In this document: positions 23,600-33,352 of the stretch, piece by piece | Layout of the letters: each line of letters opens with the position of its first letter | How positions within the stretch are numbered: the first letter of the stretch is position 1 | Assembly: GCF_000317835.1 (NCBI RefSeq) | Contig: NC_019793.1 | Coordinates: 3,042,501 to 3,106,500 of the forward strand | DNA: 64,000 bases | Reading direction: 5' to 3' | Source: Deinococcus peraridilitoris DSM 19664 | GTDB lineage: Bacteria; Deinococcota; Deinococci; Deinococcales; Deinococcaceae | The notes under the pieces: model-generated | Databases searched by the model: none | What the model saw: the letters and a program-made list of their open reading frames with translations, nothing else | What the model was told of the DNA's origin: nothing | Made by a program: the position numbers and the translations under genes

Positions 23600-24910
23600 A
23601 TGCTGCGCGCTTTTCGTGATGCGCTCCGGGTGCCTGAGCTTCAACGAAAAATCATCTTCACGCTGTTGCTGCTCGCGGTTTACCGGCTGGGCAGCGTTAT
23701 TCCTACCCCGGGTGTCAACTCGGCTGCGCTGGCGCAGGAGAATTCGGGTGGGTTGCTGGGACTTGTGAGCCTGATATCGGGTGGCAATCTGGCGCAGTTC
23801 TCCATTTTTGCGCTGGGAGTACTGCCTTACATCACGGCCAGCATCATCATTCAGCTGATGACCACCACCGTGCCGGCGCTGGAAAAGCTCTCCAAAGAGG
23901 GCGAAGAAGGCCGCAAGAAGATCAACCAGTACACCCGGTATTCGGCCATTGCGTTGGGCGCCGTGCAGGCCCTATTCTTCTCGGTAGCGTTCGTGCAGGC
24001 CGAGGGGGGACGCTTTTTGTCGCCGGGCTGGGAGCCGGGGCTGGAGCTGACCCTGATCATTGTGCTGACGCAAGTGGCGGGTGTCGCTTTCACGCTCTGG
24101 CTCGGTGAGCGCATCACCGAGGTCGGCATCGGCAACGGGATCAGCTTGATTATTTTTGCGGGGATCGTTGCGGCGTACCCACGCGAAATCACTGCGACCG
24201 CCGAGTTGCTGCGAAACGGCTCAGTATCGATCCTGGCCATTCTCGGCTTTGCCGCGATCCTGCTGGCGACCGTGGCAGCCATCGTGCTGGTCTACCAGGC
24301 CGAGCGTCGCATACCCGTGCAATACGCCCGTAAGCAGGTAGGCGGGCGCACCTATGGCGGACAGCAGACCTATCTTCCCATCAAGCTCAACCAGGCCGGG
24401 GTCATTCCGGTCATTTTTGCCGGAGCACTGTTCACGCTGCCGCAGATCCTGCAAGGAGCCTTGCAGGAGCGGTCGCCCGGTGCGGCTGACTTTATCCAGC
24501 GTTGGCTGTCGTTGGGATCCCCCACCGGAATCGCCGTGGAAGTGCTCTTGATCATCGGCTTCACGTATCTGTACAACAGCGTGCAGTTCGATCCAAAACG
24601 GATCGCCGAGAACCTCCGCGAGTCGGGTGGATTTGTGCCCGGTGTGCGCCCCGGCACGCCCACTGCGGCCTACATGGGACACATTTCCAGTCGCATCACC
24701 TTGTGGGGAGCGTTGTTCCTGGCGGTCTTGACCGTGCTGCCACAGGTAGTACGCACGCTGACCGGAATTCAGACGTTCCAGTTCTCCGGTACCGGCCTGC
24801 TGATCATCGTCGGTGTGGCGCTTGACACCCTCAAGCAGGTGGAAGCACAGCTGACGGTTCGCCGGTACGACGGCTTTATTTCCAAGGGCCGTCTGCGGGG
24901 GCGCCTGTGA
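23600..24910 (+). CDS. secY: Protein translocase subunit SecY
   Basis: Channel of the Sec translocon in the cytoplasmic membrane, 436 residues with ten hydrophobic segments. YRLGSVIPTPGVN follows helix 1, and the cytoplasmic loop has PIKLNQAGVIPVIFAGALF, the contact site for SecA and ribosome. The C-terminal loop RYDGFISKGRLRGR is conserved. GGAGGGAG upstream. Overlaps adk by four bases. Confidence 0.97.
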   Translation: MLRAFRDALRVPELQRKIIFTLLLLAVYRLGSVIPTPGVNSAALAQENSGGLLGLVSLISGGNLAQFSIFALGVLPYITASIIIQLMTTTVPALEKLSKEGEEGRKKINQYTRYSAIALGAVQALFFSVAFVQAEGGRFLSPGWEPGLELTLIIVLTQVAGVAFTLWLGERITEVGIGNGISLIIFAGIVAAYPREITATAELLRNGSVSILAILGFAAILLATVAAIVLVYQAERRIPVQYARKQVGGRTYGGQQTYLPIKLNQAGVIPVIFAGALFTLPQILQGALQERSPGAADFIQRWLSLGSPTGIAVEVLLIIGFTYLYNSVQFDPKRIAENLRESGGFVPGVRPGTPTAAYMGHISSRITLWGALFLAVLTVLPQVVRTLTGIQTFQFSGTGLLIIVGVALDTLKQVEAQLTVRRYDGFISKGRLRGRL

Positions 24911-25497
24911 CCAACCGACTGGATAACCGTAGCCAGAACCATGCGGTCATTTTTCTTGGACCTCCGGGTGCGGGAAAAGGCACTCAGGCAGAGCGGCTGG
25001 CCCGCAATTACGGGCTTGTCAAGATTTCAACGGGCGACATCTTGCGCGACCACGTGACACGTGGGACCGATCTTGGCTTGCAGGTCAAGCCCATCTTGGA
25101 TGCTGGCCACCTGGTCCCTGATGACATTTTGATTGCCCTGATCCGTGACAAGTTGGCCGGCCTGGAACGGGTGCGAGTGATTTTCGACGGCTTTCCTCGG
25201 ACGGTTGCACAAGCGCGCGAACTTGATGTGTTGCTTGAGGAGCTCGGGACCCCAATTGCGGGCGTTCCCCTGCTGGAAGTTCCTGACGCCGAACTGATCG
25301 CGCGCATCGTGTCGCGGGGTCGTGATTCGGGGCGCAGTGATGACACCGAAGAGGTGGCGCGCCGACGGCAGGAAGTGTACCGCGAGCAGACCCAGCCGCT
25401 GATCGAGTATTACTCGAGCCGTGGCCAGTTGCAGACCGTCGACGGGGTTGGCGACATGGACGAAGTTTACACGCGCCTGCAAAACGTCCTTGCCTGA
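24907..25497 (+). CDS. adk: Adenylate kinase (short LID type)
   Basis: Interconverts ATP+AMP and 2 ADP; 196 residues, GTG start overlapping secY. P-loop GPPGAGKGTQAE, the AMP-site KISTGDILRDHV and the FDGFPRTVAQA block are visible. The LID is the short form (SRGRDSGRSDDTEEV), without the zinc-binding insertion of many Gram-positive enzymes. The secY-adk pair is a common arrangement in the spc cluster. Confidence 0.96.
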   Translation: MTNRLDNRSQNHAVIFLGPPGAGKGTQAERLARNYGLVKISTGDILRDHVTRGTDLGLQVKPILDAGHLVPDDILIALIRDKLAGLERVRVIFDGFPRTVAQARELDVLLEELGTPIAGVPLLEVPDAELIARIVSRGRDSGRSDDTEEVARRRQEVYREQTQPLIEYYSSRGQLQTVDGVGDMDEVYTRLQNVLA

Positions 25498-25518
25498 GGC
25501 GGGAGTGCGTGTTAACAT
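25490..25518 (+). promoter_or_regulatory. Candidate promoter of the infA-rplQ unit
   Basis: TTGCCT (25490-25495), 17-base spacer, TAACAT (25513-25518), ending 31 bases before the infA GTG. It overlaps the end of adk, so infA and the alpha-operon genes may have a transcript of their own. Confidence 0.6.
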
Positions 25519-25549
25519 AGCTTTTGGCTTTTAGAAGCCTGGAGGACGA

Positions 25550-25801
25550 GTGGCGAAACGACAACTTCGGGAACCGCGGAAAGAACGAAAAGATTCCGAC
25601 ACCGTTCGGGCTGAGGGTGTGGTACTAGAGGCACTGCCCAACACTACCTTCAAAGTGCAGCTTGATGGCGGTCAGGAACTCCTGGCGTACATCTCAGGGA
25701 AAATGCGAATTCACTACATTCGCATCCTGCCTGGAGACCGCGTGGTTCTCGAAATCTCGCCGTATGATACGTCTCGCGGTCGCATCGTCTACCGCAAGTA
25801 A
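25550..25801 (+). CDS. infA: Translation initiation factor IF-1
   Basis: 83 residues, one S1-like OB domain that binds the 30S A site. GTG start with CTGGAGGACGA upstream. [20 protein letters not shown] and the [18 protein letters not shown] core are typical. It is about ten residues longer than E. coli IF-1 because of an Arg/Lys-rich N-terminal extension. Confidence 0.96.
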   Translation: MAKRQLREPRKERKDSDTVRAEGVVLEALPNTTFKVQLDGGQELLAYISGKMRIHYIRILPGDRVVLEISPYDTSRGRIVYRK

Positions 25802-25964
25802 GGTGCAAACGCGGCAGATCTGAAGCGAGAGATGAACACAGGCCCAGGTGGGCCATTCAGAGTGGTGCTTTCGGGCGGCGAGGTTGCCGGTCCCTGGCAA
25901 GAGATTCCCGACTGTGGGGGTCGAGCGCTGCCAAGCTCAAGCGAAGGCGGCGCGAGGAGGAAGA

Positions 25965-26078
25965 ATGAAAGTTCGCAGTAGTGTCAAAAAGATTTGCGAC
26001 AAGTGCAAGATTGTACGTCGCCATGGACGCGTGCTCGTGATTTGCGAGAACGTGAAGCACAAGCAGCGTCAGGGGTAA
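25965..26078 (+). CDS. rpmJ: 50S ribosomal protein L36
   Basis: 37 residues. Zinc ribbon with Cys11, Cys14, Cys27 and His32 intact, so this is the zinc-binding form. GAGGAGGAAGA upstream. A 163-base gap separates it from infA. Confidence 0.97.
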   Translation: MKVRSSVKKICDKCKIVRRHGRVLVICENVKHKQRQG

Positions 26079-26083
26079 GTGGT

Positions 26084-26464
26084 ATGGCTCGTATTGCTGG
26101 TGTGGACCTTCCCCGCGAAAAGCGCGTTGAAATCGCGCTGACCTACATTTATGGAATCGGCTTGACCCGCGCCAAGGAAATCCTGGGCCGCACGGGCGTC
26201 AATCCCGATACCCGCGTCAAGAACCTGACCGAAGTCGAGCAGGCCACCCTTCGTGAGGCTGTCGAGAAGACCTATAAGGTCGAAGGCGATCTGCGCAGCG
26301 AAATCGGTCAGAACATCAAGCGCCTGATGGACATTGGCGCTTACCGTGGCCTGCGCCACCGCCGTGGTTTGCCCGTTCGCGGTCAGCGTACCAAGACCAA
26401 CGCCCGTACCCGCAAAGGTCCACGTAAGACCGTCGCTGGGAAGAAAAAGGCGGCGAGGAAGTAA
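26084..26464 (+). CDS. rpsM: 30S ribosomal protein S13
   Basis: 126 residues; contacts P-site tRNA and the large subunit. [20 protein letters not shown] start and the [21 protein letters not shown]-terminal tail are conserved. Five bases after rpmJ; one-base overlap with rpsK. Confidence 0.97.
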   Translation: MARIAGVDLPREKRVEIALTYIYGIGLTRAKEILGRTGVNPDTRVKNLTEVEQATLREAVEKTYKVEGDLRSEIGQNIKRLMDIGAYRGLRHRRGLPVRGQRTKTNARTRKGPRKTVAGKKKAARK

Positions 26465-26853
26465 TGGCAAGACAGCAAAAAGGCAAGACGCGCCGCGTCC
26501 GCCGAAATATCTCCGCAGGACGTGCGTACATTCACGCCTCCTACAACAACACCATCGTCACCATCACCGACCTCGAAGGAAACTCGGTTGCCTGGTCCTC
26601 GGGCGGTACCATCGGCTACAAAGGCAGCAAGAAGGGCACCCCCTACGCTGCACAGCTGGCCGCCGCTGACGCCGTGAAAAAAGCCCAGGGCTTCGGCATG
26701 GGCATCGTTGACGTGATCGTGCGTGGCTCGGGCAGCGGCCGCGAGCAGGCGATTCGCGCCATCCAGGCGAGCGGTATTGACGTCAAGTCCATCATGGACG
26801 ACACCCCGGTGCCCCATAACGGTTGCCGCCCCGCCAAGAAGAACAGGGCCTGA
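26464..26853 (+). CDS. rpsK: 30S ribosomal protein S11
   Basis: 129 residues, platform of the 30S subunit. [37 protein letters not shown] and the [17 protein letters not shown] end are hallmarks. Confidence 0.97.
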   Translation: MARQQKGKTRRVRRNISAGRAYIHASYNNTIVTITDLEGNSVAWSSGGTIGYKGSKKGTPYAAQLAAADAVKKAQGFGMGIVDVIVRGSGSGREQAIRAIQASGIDVKSIMDDTPVPHNGCRPAKKNRA

Positions 26854-26860
26854 GGTCTAC

Positions 26861-27478
<618 letters not shown>

Positions 27479-27489
27479 GAGAGGTGTGC

Positions 27490-28461
27490 GTGGAAACGAA
27501 GCGACCGCAGCTCAAAGCCCGTGTGGACGGGAATTACGGCGAGTTTACGCTCGAGCCGCTCAAACGCGGTTACGGTGTGACCATTGGCAATCCCCTGCGC
27601 CGTATCTTGCTGTCCTCGATTCCTGGGACGGCCGTGACCAGCGTCTATATCGAGGATGTGCTTCACGAGTTCTCGACCATTCCTGGAGTGCGTGAGGACG
27701 TCATCCAGATCATCCTCAACCTCAAGGAACTCGTGGTGAAATTCCACACACCCGGTCCCAAGACGCTGACGCTGCGCGCTCAGGGCGAGGGTATCGTGCG
27801 GGCCGGTGCCTTCGAGGTCCCCAGTGACGCCGAAGTTGTGAACCCCGACCTGGTGATCGCCAACCTTGCCGAGGACGGCAAGCTGGTAATGGAAGTGCGT
27901 GTCGAGCAAGGTGAAGGGTATCTGCCTGCCGACAAGCACGCCACGAAGGACCGGATCAACAGCATTCCCGTCGACGCGGTCTTTACTCCGGTACGCCGCG
28001 TTGCTTACCACGTCGAGAATACCCGCGTGGGTCAGCAGACTGACCTCGACCGCCTGATCATGCGCGTGTGGACCGATGGTTCACTTGATCCCCAGAGCGC
28101 GCTTGATAACGCTGTCGATTTGCTGCGCGACGAGCTCAGCGTTTTTGGTAACGTCGAGACCGTTGCTATGCCGGAGCGGGTGCCGGAAGTGGTGCTGGAA
28201 GTGGCGAGTCCAGCGGGGCCGGCAGTCATCACTACCGATCCTGGCTATGCTCCGACCAGCGAGCCCCCCAAAGTCACGCTTGAGGGTCTCGGTCTCACCA
28301 CGCGCGTGCTGCACTCGCTCAAGGAAGAGGGTATCGACAGCGTGGACGCCCTGTGCGCGCTGAGCGACCGTGACCTCAAGAAGGTGCCGGGCATCGGCGA
28401 GCGTTCGCTCGACGAGATCAAGGCCCAACTCGCCCAGTTCGGTCTGGCCCTCAGAGACTAA
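27490..28461 (+). CDS. rpoA: RNA polymerase alpha subunit
   Basis: 323 residues. I chose the GTG at 27490, which has GAGAGG five bases upstream; the earlier GTG at 27484 overlaps that site. N-terminal assembly domain: FTLEPLKRGYGVTIGNPLRR and LSSIPGTAVTSVYIEDVLHE. The linker is followed by the C-terminal domain that contacts UP elements and activators: EEGIDSVDALCALSDRDLKK, VPGIGERSLDEIKAQL. Confidence 0.97.
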   Translation: METKRPQLKARVDGNYGEFTLEPLKRGYGVTIGNPLRRILLSSIPGTAVTSVYIEDVLHEFSTIPGVREDVIQIILNLKELVVKFHTPGPKTLTLRAQGEGIVRAGAFEVPSDAEVVNPDLVIANLAEDGKLVMEVRVEQGEGYLPADKHATKDRINSIPVDAVFTPVRRVAYHVENTRVGQQTDLDRLIMRVWTDGSLDPQSALDNAVDLLRDELSVFGNVETVAMPERVPEVVLEVASPAGPAVITTDPGYAPTSEPPKVTLEGLGLTTRVLHSLKEEGIDSVDALCALSDRDLKKVPGIGERSLDEIKAQLAQFGLALRD

Positions 28462-28534
28462 CTATCTGTCGAAGTGAAGGTTTCCTTCGCTTCGTGCCCA
28501 GTCGGGATCCGCCCCTGGGCCAAAGGAGAACATC

Positions 28535-28885
28535 ATGCGTCACGGCAAAGCCGGTCGCAGACTCGGTCGCAACAGCAGCTCCCGCCGTGCCCTGGCCACC
28601 GCCCAGGCGACGGCCCTGCTGCGCGAAGGTCGCATCCAGACGACCGAAGCGAAGGCCAAGGAACTGCGTCCTTACGTGGAAAAACTCATCACCACCGCCA
28701 AGAGCGGCGACCTGCACGCTCGCCGTGTGGTTGGCCGGGACATTCAGGACAAGGAAGTCCTCAGCAAGCTCTTCAGCGAGATCGCGCCCCGGTACGCCGA
28801 GCGTTCCGGTGGTTACACCCGCATCCTAAAGGTGGGCGTGCGTCGCGGAGACGCGGCCCCCGTTGCCTTGATCGAACTGGTGTAA
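28535..28885 (+). CDS. rplQ: 50S ribosomal protein L17
   Basis: 116 residues: [20 protein letters not shown] start and the [20 protein letters not shown] end. Last gene of the translation block; AAAGGAG upstream and a strong terminator 20 bases downstream. Confidence 0.97.
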   Translation: MRHGKAGRRLGRNSSSRRALATAQATALLREGRIQTTEAKAKELRPYVEKLITTAKSGDLHARRVVGRDIQDKEVLSKLFSEIAPRYAERSGGYTRILKVGVRRGDAAPVALIELV

Positions 28886-28905
28886 TACCAACCGACGGTC
28901 ATTTC

Positions 28906-28938
28906 GAAGCACCTGAGAACACCACTCAGGTGCTTCTT
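28906..28938 (+). terminator. Terminator after rplQ
   Basis: Twelve-base-pair stem GAAGCACCTGAG/CTCAGGTGCTTC with a seven-base loop, followed by TT. It ends the 19-kb translation block. Confidence 0.8.
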
Positions 28939-29126
28939 CATTGCCGCAACCTCGTTGCTGCATAAACTCACTTTGTTCAGCGTCGACTGCTTCGTTTTTC
29001 TTGGTCGTCAATGTAACTTGGTACAAGCAGGACCATCGTCATCATCGCGTTCCCGAAGTATTACTTGAAGGTGAACGACGAAAGCGCAAGACAAATTCAC
29101 TGATTCGCGCGTGGACTGAAGGTGCC

Positions 29127-30315
29127 CTCAGTACCCCACAACTTGGATTGAGTGGTGTGCTGGAGCGGGAAAAGGCTGCATGACAAGCGCCAAAAGTGTC
29201 AGGCAGTCACTCGTGTCCCAACGCAAAGAAGCGGAAAGAAGCTCCAGGCCGTACCTGACGAGGCTCACTGCACGGCGTCCGTGTTTTTTGCGTTTGATGG
29301 GCCGCTGCTGGTGACACCACACGCCGACACGCAAACACCATGCCAAAGCCAGCGTGACTACCCCGAACAAGCGTTCCAGCCGATCCGGCCTGGTCATGGC
29401 ACTCGCCTCCAGGTCGAAGCCTCTGGATTTCTGAGTGCTGAAGGTACACTCCACGGTCCAGCGCAAACGATACACCGCCCGCGTCTCGTCGATCTTCAGG
29501 TCGGTCGCCAGGGCGAGCAGTTCCCCGGCGTCGGTGCGGGTGACGACCAGTTGCATGACGTTGCCGTACACATTCGCTTTTTCGAGCAGCGCGACCACTT
29601 GTCCGGGCTGCACGTACCCCCAGCCCTCGTCGAGCCGCACGTCGTCGATCCGAGCGTCACCTCGGATGCGCAGGCAGCGTTTGATGCCGCGCCGCCTCAG
29701 AAACGTGAACCACGCCGCCCCGACGAACTCACGGTCGGCAACCAGAACACGCCACCGCTTCGCGGGCAAGACCTTGAGAAGTTGAGCGACCAAACGCTCA
29801 CGCACTCCGGTGTCGCTGCTACCCCCGTGCGGCAAGGCCATCCACACGAGGGGCAAGGTGAAGCCTTCAAGCACTACGCCCAGCACAAGGAGGTTCAGGT
29901 CGGCTTCGCCGTGTTCCCAGTTCGTGCGGTCCATGGTCATGACCAGCTTCTCGTCGGGCAGCAGTGGCACGAGGAGCTTCAAGAAAACGTCGCGATCGAG
30001 CTGAGGGTCGTGTAGGCAGCGCTCGACTCGGCGCAGCTTGCTGACGGCACCGACTGTGCCGGGCAGATGGAGGGCAAGCTGGGCGTGCTTGGTCGAGCGA
30101 GCTTGAATCAGGGCGGTGACGACGTCGGCGAGGCGTTGCAGGGTATCTCGGCGTAGGAATGGCAGATGGTGCTTGATGACCTCGCCGAGCTTGGTAGGAT
30201 CAGCCAGAGCGGCTTCTTGGAGCGACACACTCCCTTGATGCCGCTCTTCTTGTGTCTACGCTGCGATCAAATCGCCCTTCAGGACGTTACCCGAACCAAG
30301 TTGTGGGGTACTGAG
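29127..30315 (-). mobile_element. IS4-family insertion sequence, copy 1 (1,189 bp)
   Basis: Bounded by inverted repeats that begin CTCAGTACCCCACAACTTGG and match perfectly over 20 bases. A 9-base target duplication GAAGGTGCC flanks it (29118-29126 and 30316-30324). It carries one transposase gene on the minus strand whose stop codon lies inside the left inverted repeat. Complete and apparently functional. It sits in non-coding DNA behind rplQ, and 28939-29117 between the terminator and the IS holds no recognisable gene. Confidence 0.95.
29128..30228 (-). CDS. IS4-family transposase (copy 1)
   Basis: DDE transposase of 366 residues. Catalytic residues by motif: Asp100 (MTMDRTNW), Asp165 (VADREFVG) and Glu260. 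The Y-(2)-R-(3)-E-(6)-K signature of the IS4 family is exact: Tyr253, Arg256, Glu260, Lys267. No frameshift or internal stop. By eye about 84% identical to the transposase at 52510-53610, so the two are different lineages of one IS type and not a recent duplication. Confidence 0.93.
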   Translation of the reverse strand: MSLQEAALADPTKLGEVIKHHLPFLRRDTLQRLADVVTALIQARSTKHAQLALHLPGTVGAVSKLRRVERCLHDPQLDRDVFLKLLVPLLPDEKLVMTMDRTNWEHGEADLNLLVLGVVLEGFTLPLVWMALPHGGSSDTGVRERLVAQLLKVLPAKRWRVLVADREFVGAAWFTFLRRRGIKRCLRIRGDARIDDVRLDEGWGYVQPGQVVALLEKANVYGNVMQLVVTRTDAGELLALATDLKIDETRAVYRLRWTVECTFSTQKSRGFDLEASAMTRPDRLERLFGVVTLALAWCLRVGVWCHQQRPIKRKKHGRRAVSLVRYGLELLSASLRWDTSDCLTLLALVMQPFPAPAHHSIQVVGY

Positions 30316-30438
30316 GAAGGTGCCTCATTTGAACCTTGCCTGCTGCGAACGCTCATGTGGGCGCGGGCTGACTTCGCATGCGCGGCTCACGGTGCTCAGA
30401 CGAGCACGCACTATGTTGACCTCATTCAGGAGGTCGCG

Positions 30439-30561
30439 ATGAGCCCTTTCACCCTTCTTCTCGGCTTGGCGGCGTTGTCCGTGTTGCTTGTGCTGCTTCT
30501 CAGTTTCAGTCCACGAGCGGACGACATTCTCGAGCGCTTGTTCGGCGCCCGCAAGAAATAG
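30439..30561 (+). CDS. Small single-helix membrane protein (40 residues)
   Basis: Unrecognised. Reading from ATG 30439, with AGGAGG five bases upstream: a hydrophobic stretch over residues 4-24 (FTLLLGLAALSVLLVLLL), then a charged end ADDILERLFGARKK. Followed by a strong terminator whose stem begins in its stop codon. The clean ribosome binding site, helix and terminator support a real small protein. Its promoter region abuts the IS insertion. Confidence 0.6.
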   Translation: MSPFTLLLGLAALSVLLVLLLSFSPRADDILERLFGARKK

Positions 30562-30606
30562 ACAACAAGCGAGGGGACTGCACACGCAGTCCCCTCGCTT
30601 GTTGTC
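30561..30606. terminator. Bidirectional terminator between the 40-residue gene and trxA
   Basis: Perfect 21-base-pair stem (30561-30581 with 30586-30606) around an ACAC loop. The two genes converge here. Confidence 0.9.
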
Positions 30607-30609
30607 CGT

Positions 30610-30936
30610 TTACTGCAATACGCCCAGGTGTTTGTCGAGCAGCTTTTCGAAGGACCGCTTGGGTTGCGCACCCACCACGCCTTCAACGGGTTGACCGTCT
30701 TTAAAGAGAATCAACGTGGGAATGCTCATGACGCGGTACTGCATGGCGGTGCCCTGATTGTCGTCAACGTTGACTTTGCCGACCTTAACGCGTCCTTCGT
30801 ACTGCGAGGCGAGTTCTTCCACAACGGGAGCGATCATCCGGCAAGGACCGCACCAGGGAGCCCAGAAATCCACCAGCGTCAGGCCGCTTTCGATCTCGTT
30901 TTTGAAGTTGGTGTCCGTCAGTTCGATCGGTTTCAT
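30610..30936 (-). CDS. trxA: Thioredoxin
   Basis: Cytosolic disulphide reductase, 108 residues from ATG 30936. The open frame extends 20 codons further, but that part would cover the -10 element and is not thioredoxin-like. Active site WCGPC with Cys29 and Cys32; the cis-Pro loop [13 protein letters not shown] is present. Confidence 0.95.
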   Translation of the reverse strand: MKPIELTDTNFKNEIESGLTLVDFWAPWCGPCRMIAPVVEELASQYEGRVKVGKVNVDDNQGTAMQYRVMSIPTLILFKDGQPVEGVVGAQPKRSFEKLLDKHLGVLQ

Positions 30937-30942
30937 AAGGGT

Positions 30943-30948
30943 ATTATG
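30943..30948 (-). promoter_or_regulatory. -10 element of trxA
   Basis: CATAAT on the minus strand ends six bases before the trxA ATG; no ribosome binding site lies between, which supports the start at 30936. Confidence 0.45.
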
Positions 30949-31066
30949 CGCCGCTGCGCTCAGAGGATTCGGATGCGGATTTCGTTTCGGCTTCACGTGC
31001 CCTTGCCCTGGGTTTCATGGCCCCCGCGCTGGAGCATACTGCAACAAGAGGGGGCCGGAGGCGGAC

Positions 31067-31402
31067 ATGAGGACAGAACTGCGTGAGGGAGCACGTCTGT
31101 TCAACGAAGGACGGTACTGGGAAGCGCACGAAGCCTGGGAAGCGTTCTGGCGGACGGCAACGGGGAACGAGCGGATATACGTCCAGAGCTTGATTCTGCT
31201 GGCGGCTGCGTTGCATAAGCGTTGGGTCCACGGACGCCTGACACGGCGAAACTACGAAAAAGCCCTGAGGTATCTGTCGGCCTTGCCCGATGAGTTTGAT
31301 GGGGTCAGGTTGCAGGTGCTGGCCCGCGAAGTCGAAGAGGCCCTGGAGGACTGTCGCGTGCGCCCGCGTCTCCCATTGTTACCCGAGCACGGTGACTCTT
31401 AA
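31067..31402 (+). CDS. DUF309 family protein
   Basis: 111 residues with the family motif LFNEGRYWEAHEAWEAFWR at residues 11-29, an all-helical fold. The exact function is unknown. Start ATG 31067 with GGAGG upstream. Stands alone, divergent from trxA. Confidence 0.85.
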   Translation: MRTELREGARLFNEGRYWEAHEAWEAFWRTATGNERIYVQSLILLAAALHKRWVHGRLTRRNYEKALRYLSALPDEFDGVRLQVLAREVEEALEDCRVRPRLPLLPEHGDS

Positions 31403-31610
31403 GGTTTCGGGCAGGTGACGCGGTGTGTGCTTGAGTGGACGAAAGAGCCCCTGTATGCTGGAAATGAACGCGACTTGTGTCAGCAACGTTTGAGCTGGCC
31501 GTGCCAGTTTTGGATTTGGTTACCCGGCCAGTTCGTGGTGGAGCACGTTTCCAGAGCGGTCATCGTCGTTCTGTTTTCAACCTATTGACAGTTATTTTTG
31601 GAGGCAAGTC

Positions 31611-32207
31611 ATGGAACGAATTGCACTTTTTATTGACGGGGCGAATGTCTATGCCGCGGCCAAACGCCTGGGCTGGAATTTCGATCACCGTAAGATCCTC
31701 GAACACTTCGCGTCCTTCGGACGGCTTTACAATGCCTTTTATTACACGGCCGTGCCTTATCCGATGGACGACAAGCAAAAGCGCTTTATCGACGCACTGA
31801 CCTATATGGGATACACCGTGCGCACCAAACCGCTGCGTGAACTGACTGACGACGCAGGGGAGACACACCGGCGCGCCAACCTCGACATCGAACTCGTGAC
31901 CGATCTGCTGTCGACCGTCGACCTGTACGACAGCGCGGTCCTGCTGACCGGCGACGGCGACTTCGAGCGCTCCGTCGAGGTGCTGCGCAGCAAGGGAAAA
32001 CGGGTGATTGTCGCTTCGATCCCCGAGATGACCAGCTATGAACTGCGCAATGTCGCCGACGAATACGTGGATCTCAAGGACATTCGTGCCAGCGTGGAGC
32101 GGCCCGGCTACCGCCTGCCAAGCGAGATGCGTGGCGCGGAGGCCCGCCCCTTTTATCTCAGTGTTCCCTTGGGCGAGGAAAGCGATGAGGAGCGCACCGA
32201 GCGCTGA
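31611..32207 (+). CDS. NYN-domain (LabA/DUF88-like) protein
   Basis: 198 residues. The NYN domain is a PIN-like nuclease fold; conserved acidic residues are visible in ALFIDGANVY (start), RRANLDIELVTDLL (middle) and LLTGDGDFERSVEVLRSKG. RNA cleavage is plausible from the fold but unproven. The last 45 residues form a polar tail. TTTTGGAGGCAAGTC upstream is a strong ribosome binding site. The 208 bases before it hold no recognised gene. Confidence 0.88.
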   Translation: MERIALFIDGANVYAAAKRLGWNFDHRKILEHFASFGRLYNAFYYTAVPYPMDDKQKRFIDALTYMGYTVRTKPLRELTDDAGETHRRANLDIELVTDLLSTVDLYDSAVLLTGDGDFERSVEVLRSKGKRVIVASIPEMTSYELRNVADEYVDLKDIRASVERPGYRLPSEMRGAEARPFYLSVPLGEESDEERTER

Positions 32208-32250
32208 GCGGTTACGTGTGACCGTCCGTCCTCGTCCACAGTTGATGCCG

Positions 32251-32256
32251 TAGGAT
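32251..32256 (+). promoter_or_regulatory. -10 element of plsX
   Basis: TAGGAT ends six bases before the plsX ATG at 32263; leaderless layout. Confidence 0.5.
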
Positions 32257-32262
32257 TGAGCA

Positions 32263-33282
32263 ATGAGTGAACGAAGTGATTCCCTGCCCATCGTGCTCGA
32301 CGCGATGGGCGGTGATGCTGGCGCCGCTCCCAATGTCGAGGGAGCGGTGGCCGCGGCGCGTGCGGGCGTGCGGATTCTGTTGGTTGGTGATCCGGTACGT
32401 CTGCATGCCGAGCTGGGCAAGCACGAGGCGTCGGCGCTTTCGCAGGCGGGGCTGCTGGAAGTCGTTGCCGCCACGGACGTAATCGGCATGGACGAGCACG
32501 CCTCGGATGTGCGGGGACGCGGTGAGGCCAGCATCAACGTCGCGGTGAAATTGGTCAAGGACGGTCGGGGTGCGGCGGTAGTGTCGATGGGACACAGTGG
32601 GGCCACCATGGCCAGTGCACTTCTGACGTTCGGCCGCATACCAGGAGTGGACCGTCCGGCCATTCTCAATCATGTTCCCACCCTGAAGGGTTTCGGGGTG
32701 CTGCTTGATGTCGGTGCCAATACGGATGTCAAGCCGCAGTACCTGGCGCAATGGGCGAGGCTGGCCAGCGTATACCTGCGGGTGGTCGAGGGCCGTGAAA
32801 ACCCCAGCGTAGGCCTGCTCTCCATTGGAGAGGAAGAGCACAAGGGGAACGCGCTGGTACTGGAGGCCCACGCGTTGCTGCGCGGGTCAGCAGACCTGAA
32901 TTTCTACGGCAACGTGGAAGGCAAGGACATCTTCAAGGGCACCACGGACGTGGTCGTCACAGACGGCTTCACCGGCAACGTGGTGCTCAAACTGGCTGAG
33001 GGAGAGGCCAAAGTGCTCTTTACCTGGGTGCGTGAGGCGTTGACGAGTTCATGGCGAGCCAAGCTGGGCGCCCTGCTCGTGCGCGACGCCCTCCGTGAAA
33101 TCGCCGACCGGGTGGATCCCAGTGCCTACGGTGCGTCGCCGCTGCTCGGCCTCCGGGGGCTGGCCTTTATCGGGCATGGCAGCGCTGACGCCCGGGCAGT
33201 CAAAAACGCCTTGCTGCGGGCCGCCCGGGCCCGTGACGCCGCGCTGCTCACGAAGCTGGCAGGCGCTCTGCAACAGGTTTGA
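32263..33282 (+). CDS. plsX: Phosphate acyltransferase PlsX
   Basis: Makes acyl-phosphate from acyl-ACP for PlsY, the first step of membrane phospholipid synthesis; peripheral membrane enzyme. 339 residues, normal length. VLDAMGGDAGAAPNVEGAV start, RGRGEASINVAVKLVKDG, and the GNVEGKDIFKGTTDVVVTDG block with the downstream GNVVLKLAEG are typical. In many bacteria it sits with fabH; here fabH is 10 kb away. Confidence 0.95.
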   Translation: MSERSDSLPIVLDAMGGDAGAAPNVEGAVAAARAGVRILLVGDPVRLHAELGKHEASALSQAGLLEVVAATDVIGMDEHASDVRGRGEASINVAVKLVKDGRGAAVVSMGHSGATMASALLTFGRIPGVDRPAILNHVPTLKGFGVLLDVGANTDVKPQYLAQWARLASVYLRVVEGRENPSVGLLSIGEEEHKGNALVLEAHALLRGSADLNFYGNVEGKDIFKGTTDVVVTDGFTGNVVLKLAEGEAKVLFTWVREALTSSWRAKLGALLVRDALREIADRVDPSAYGASPLLGLRGLAFIGHGSADARAVKNALLRAARARDAALLTKLAGALQQV

Positions 33283-33352
33283 AGGGTTCTCTCATCATGC
33301 GCCGCTACCTTGGTGCGCGTTGTCCGAGCAGCGTGTTCGGGCGGAGGTGAAG

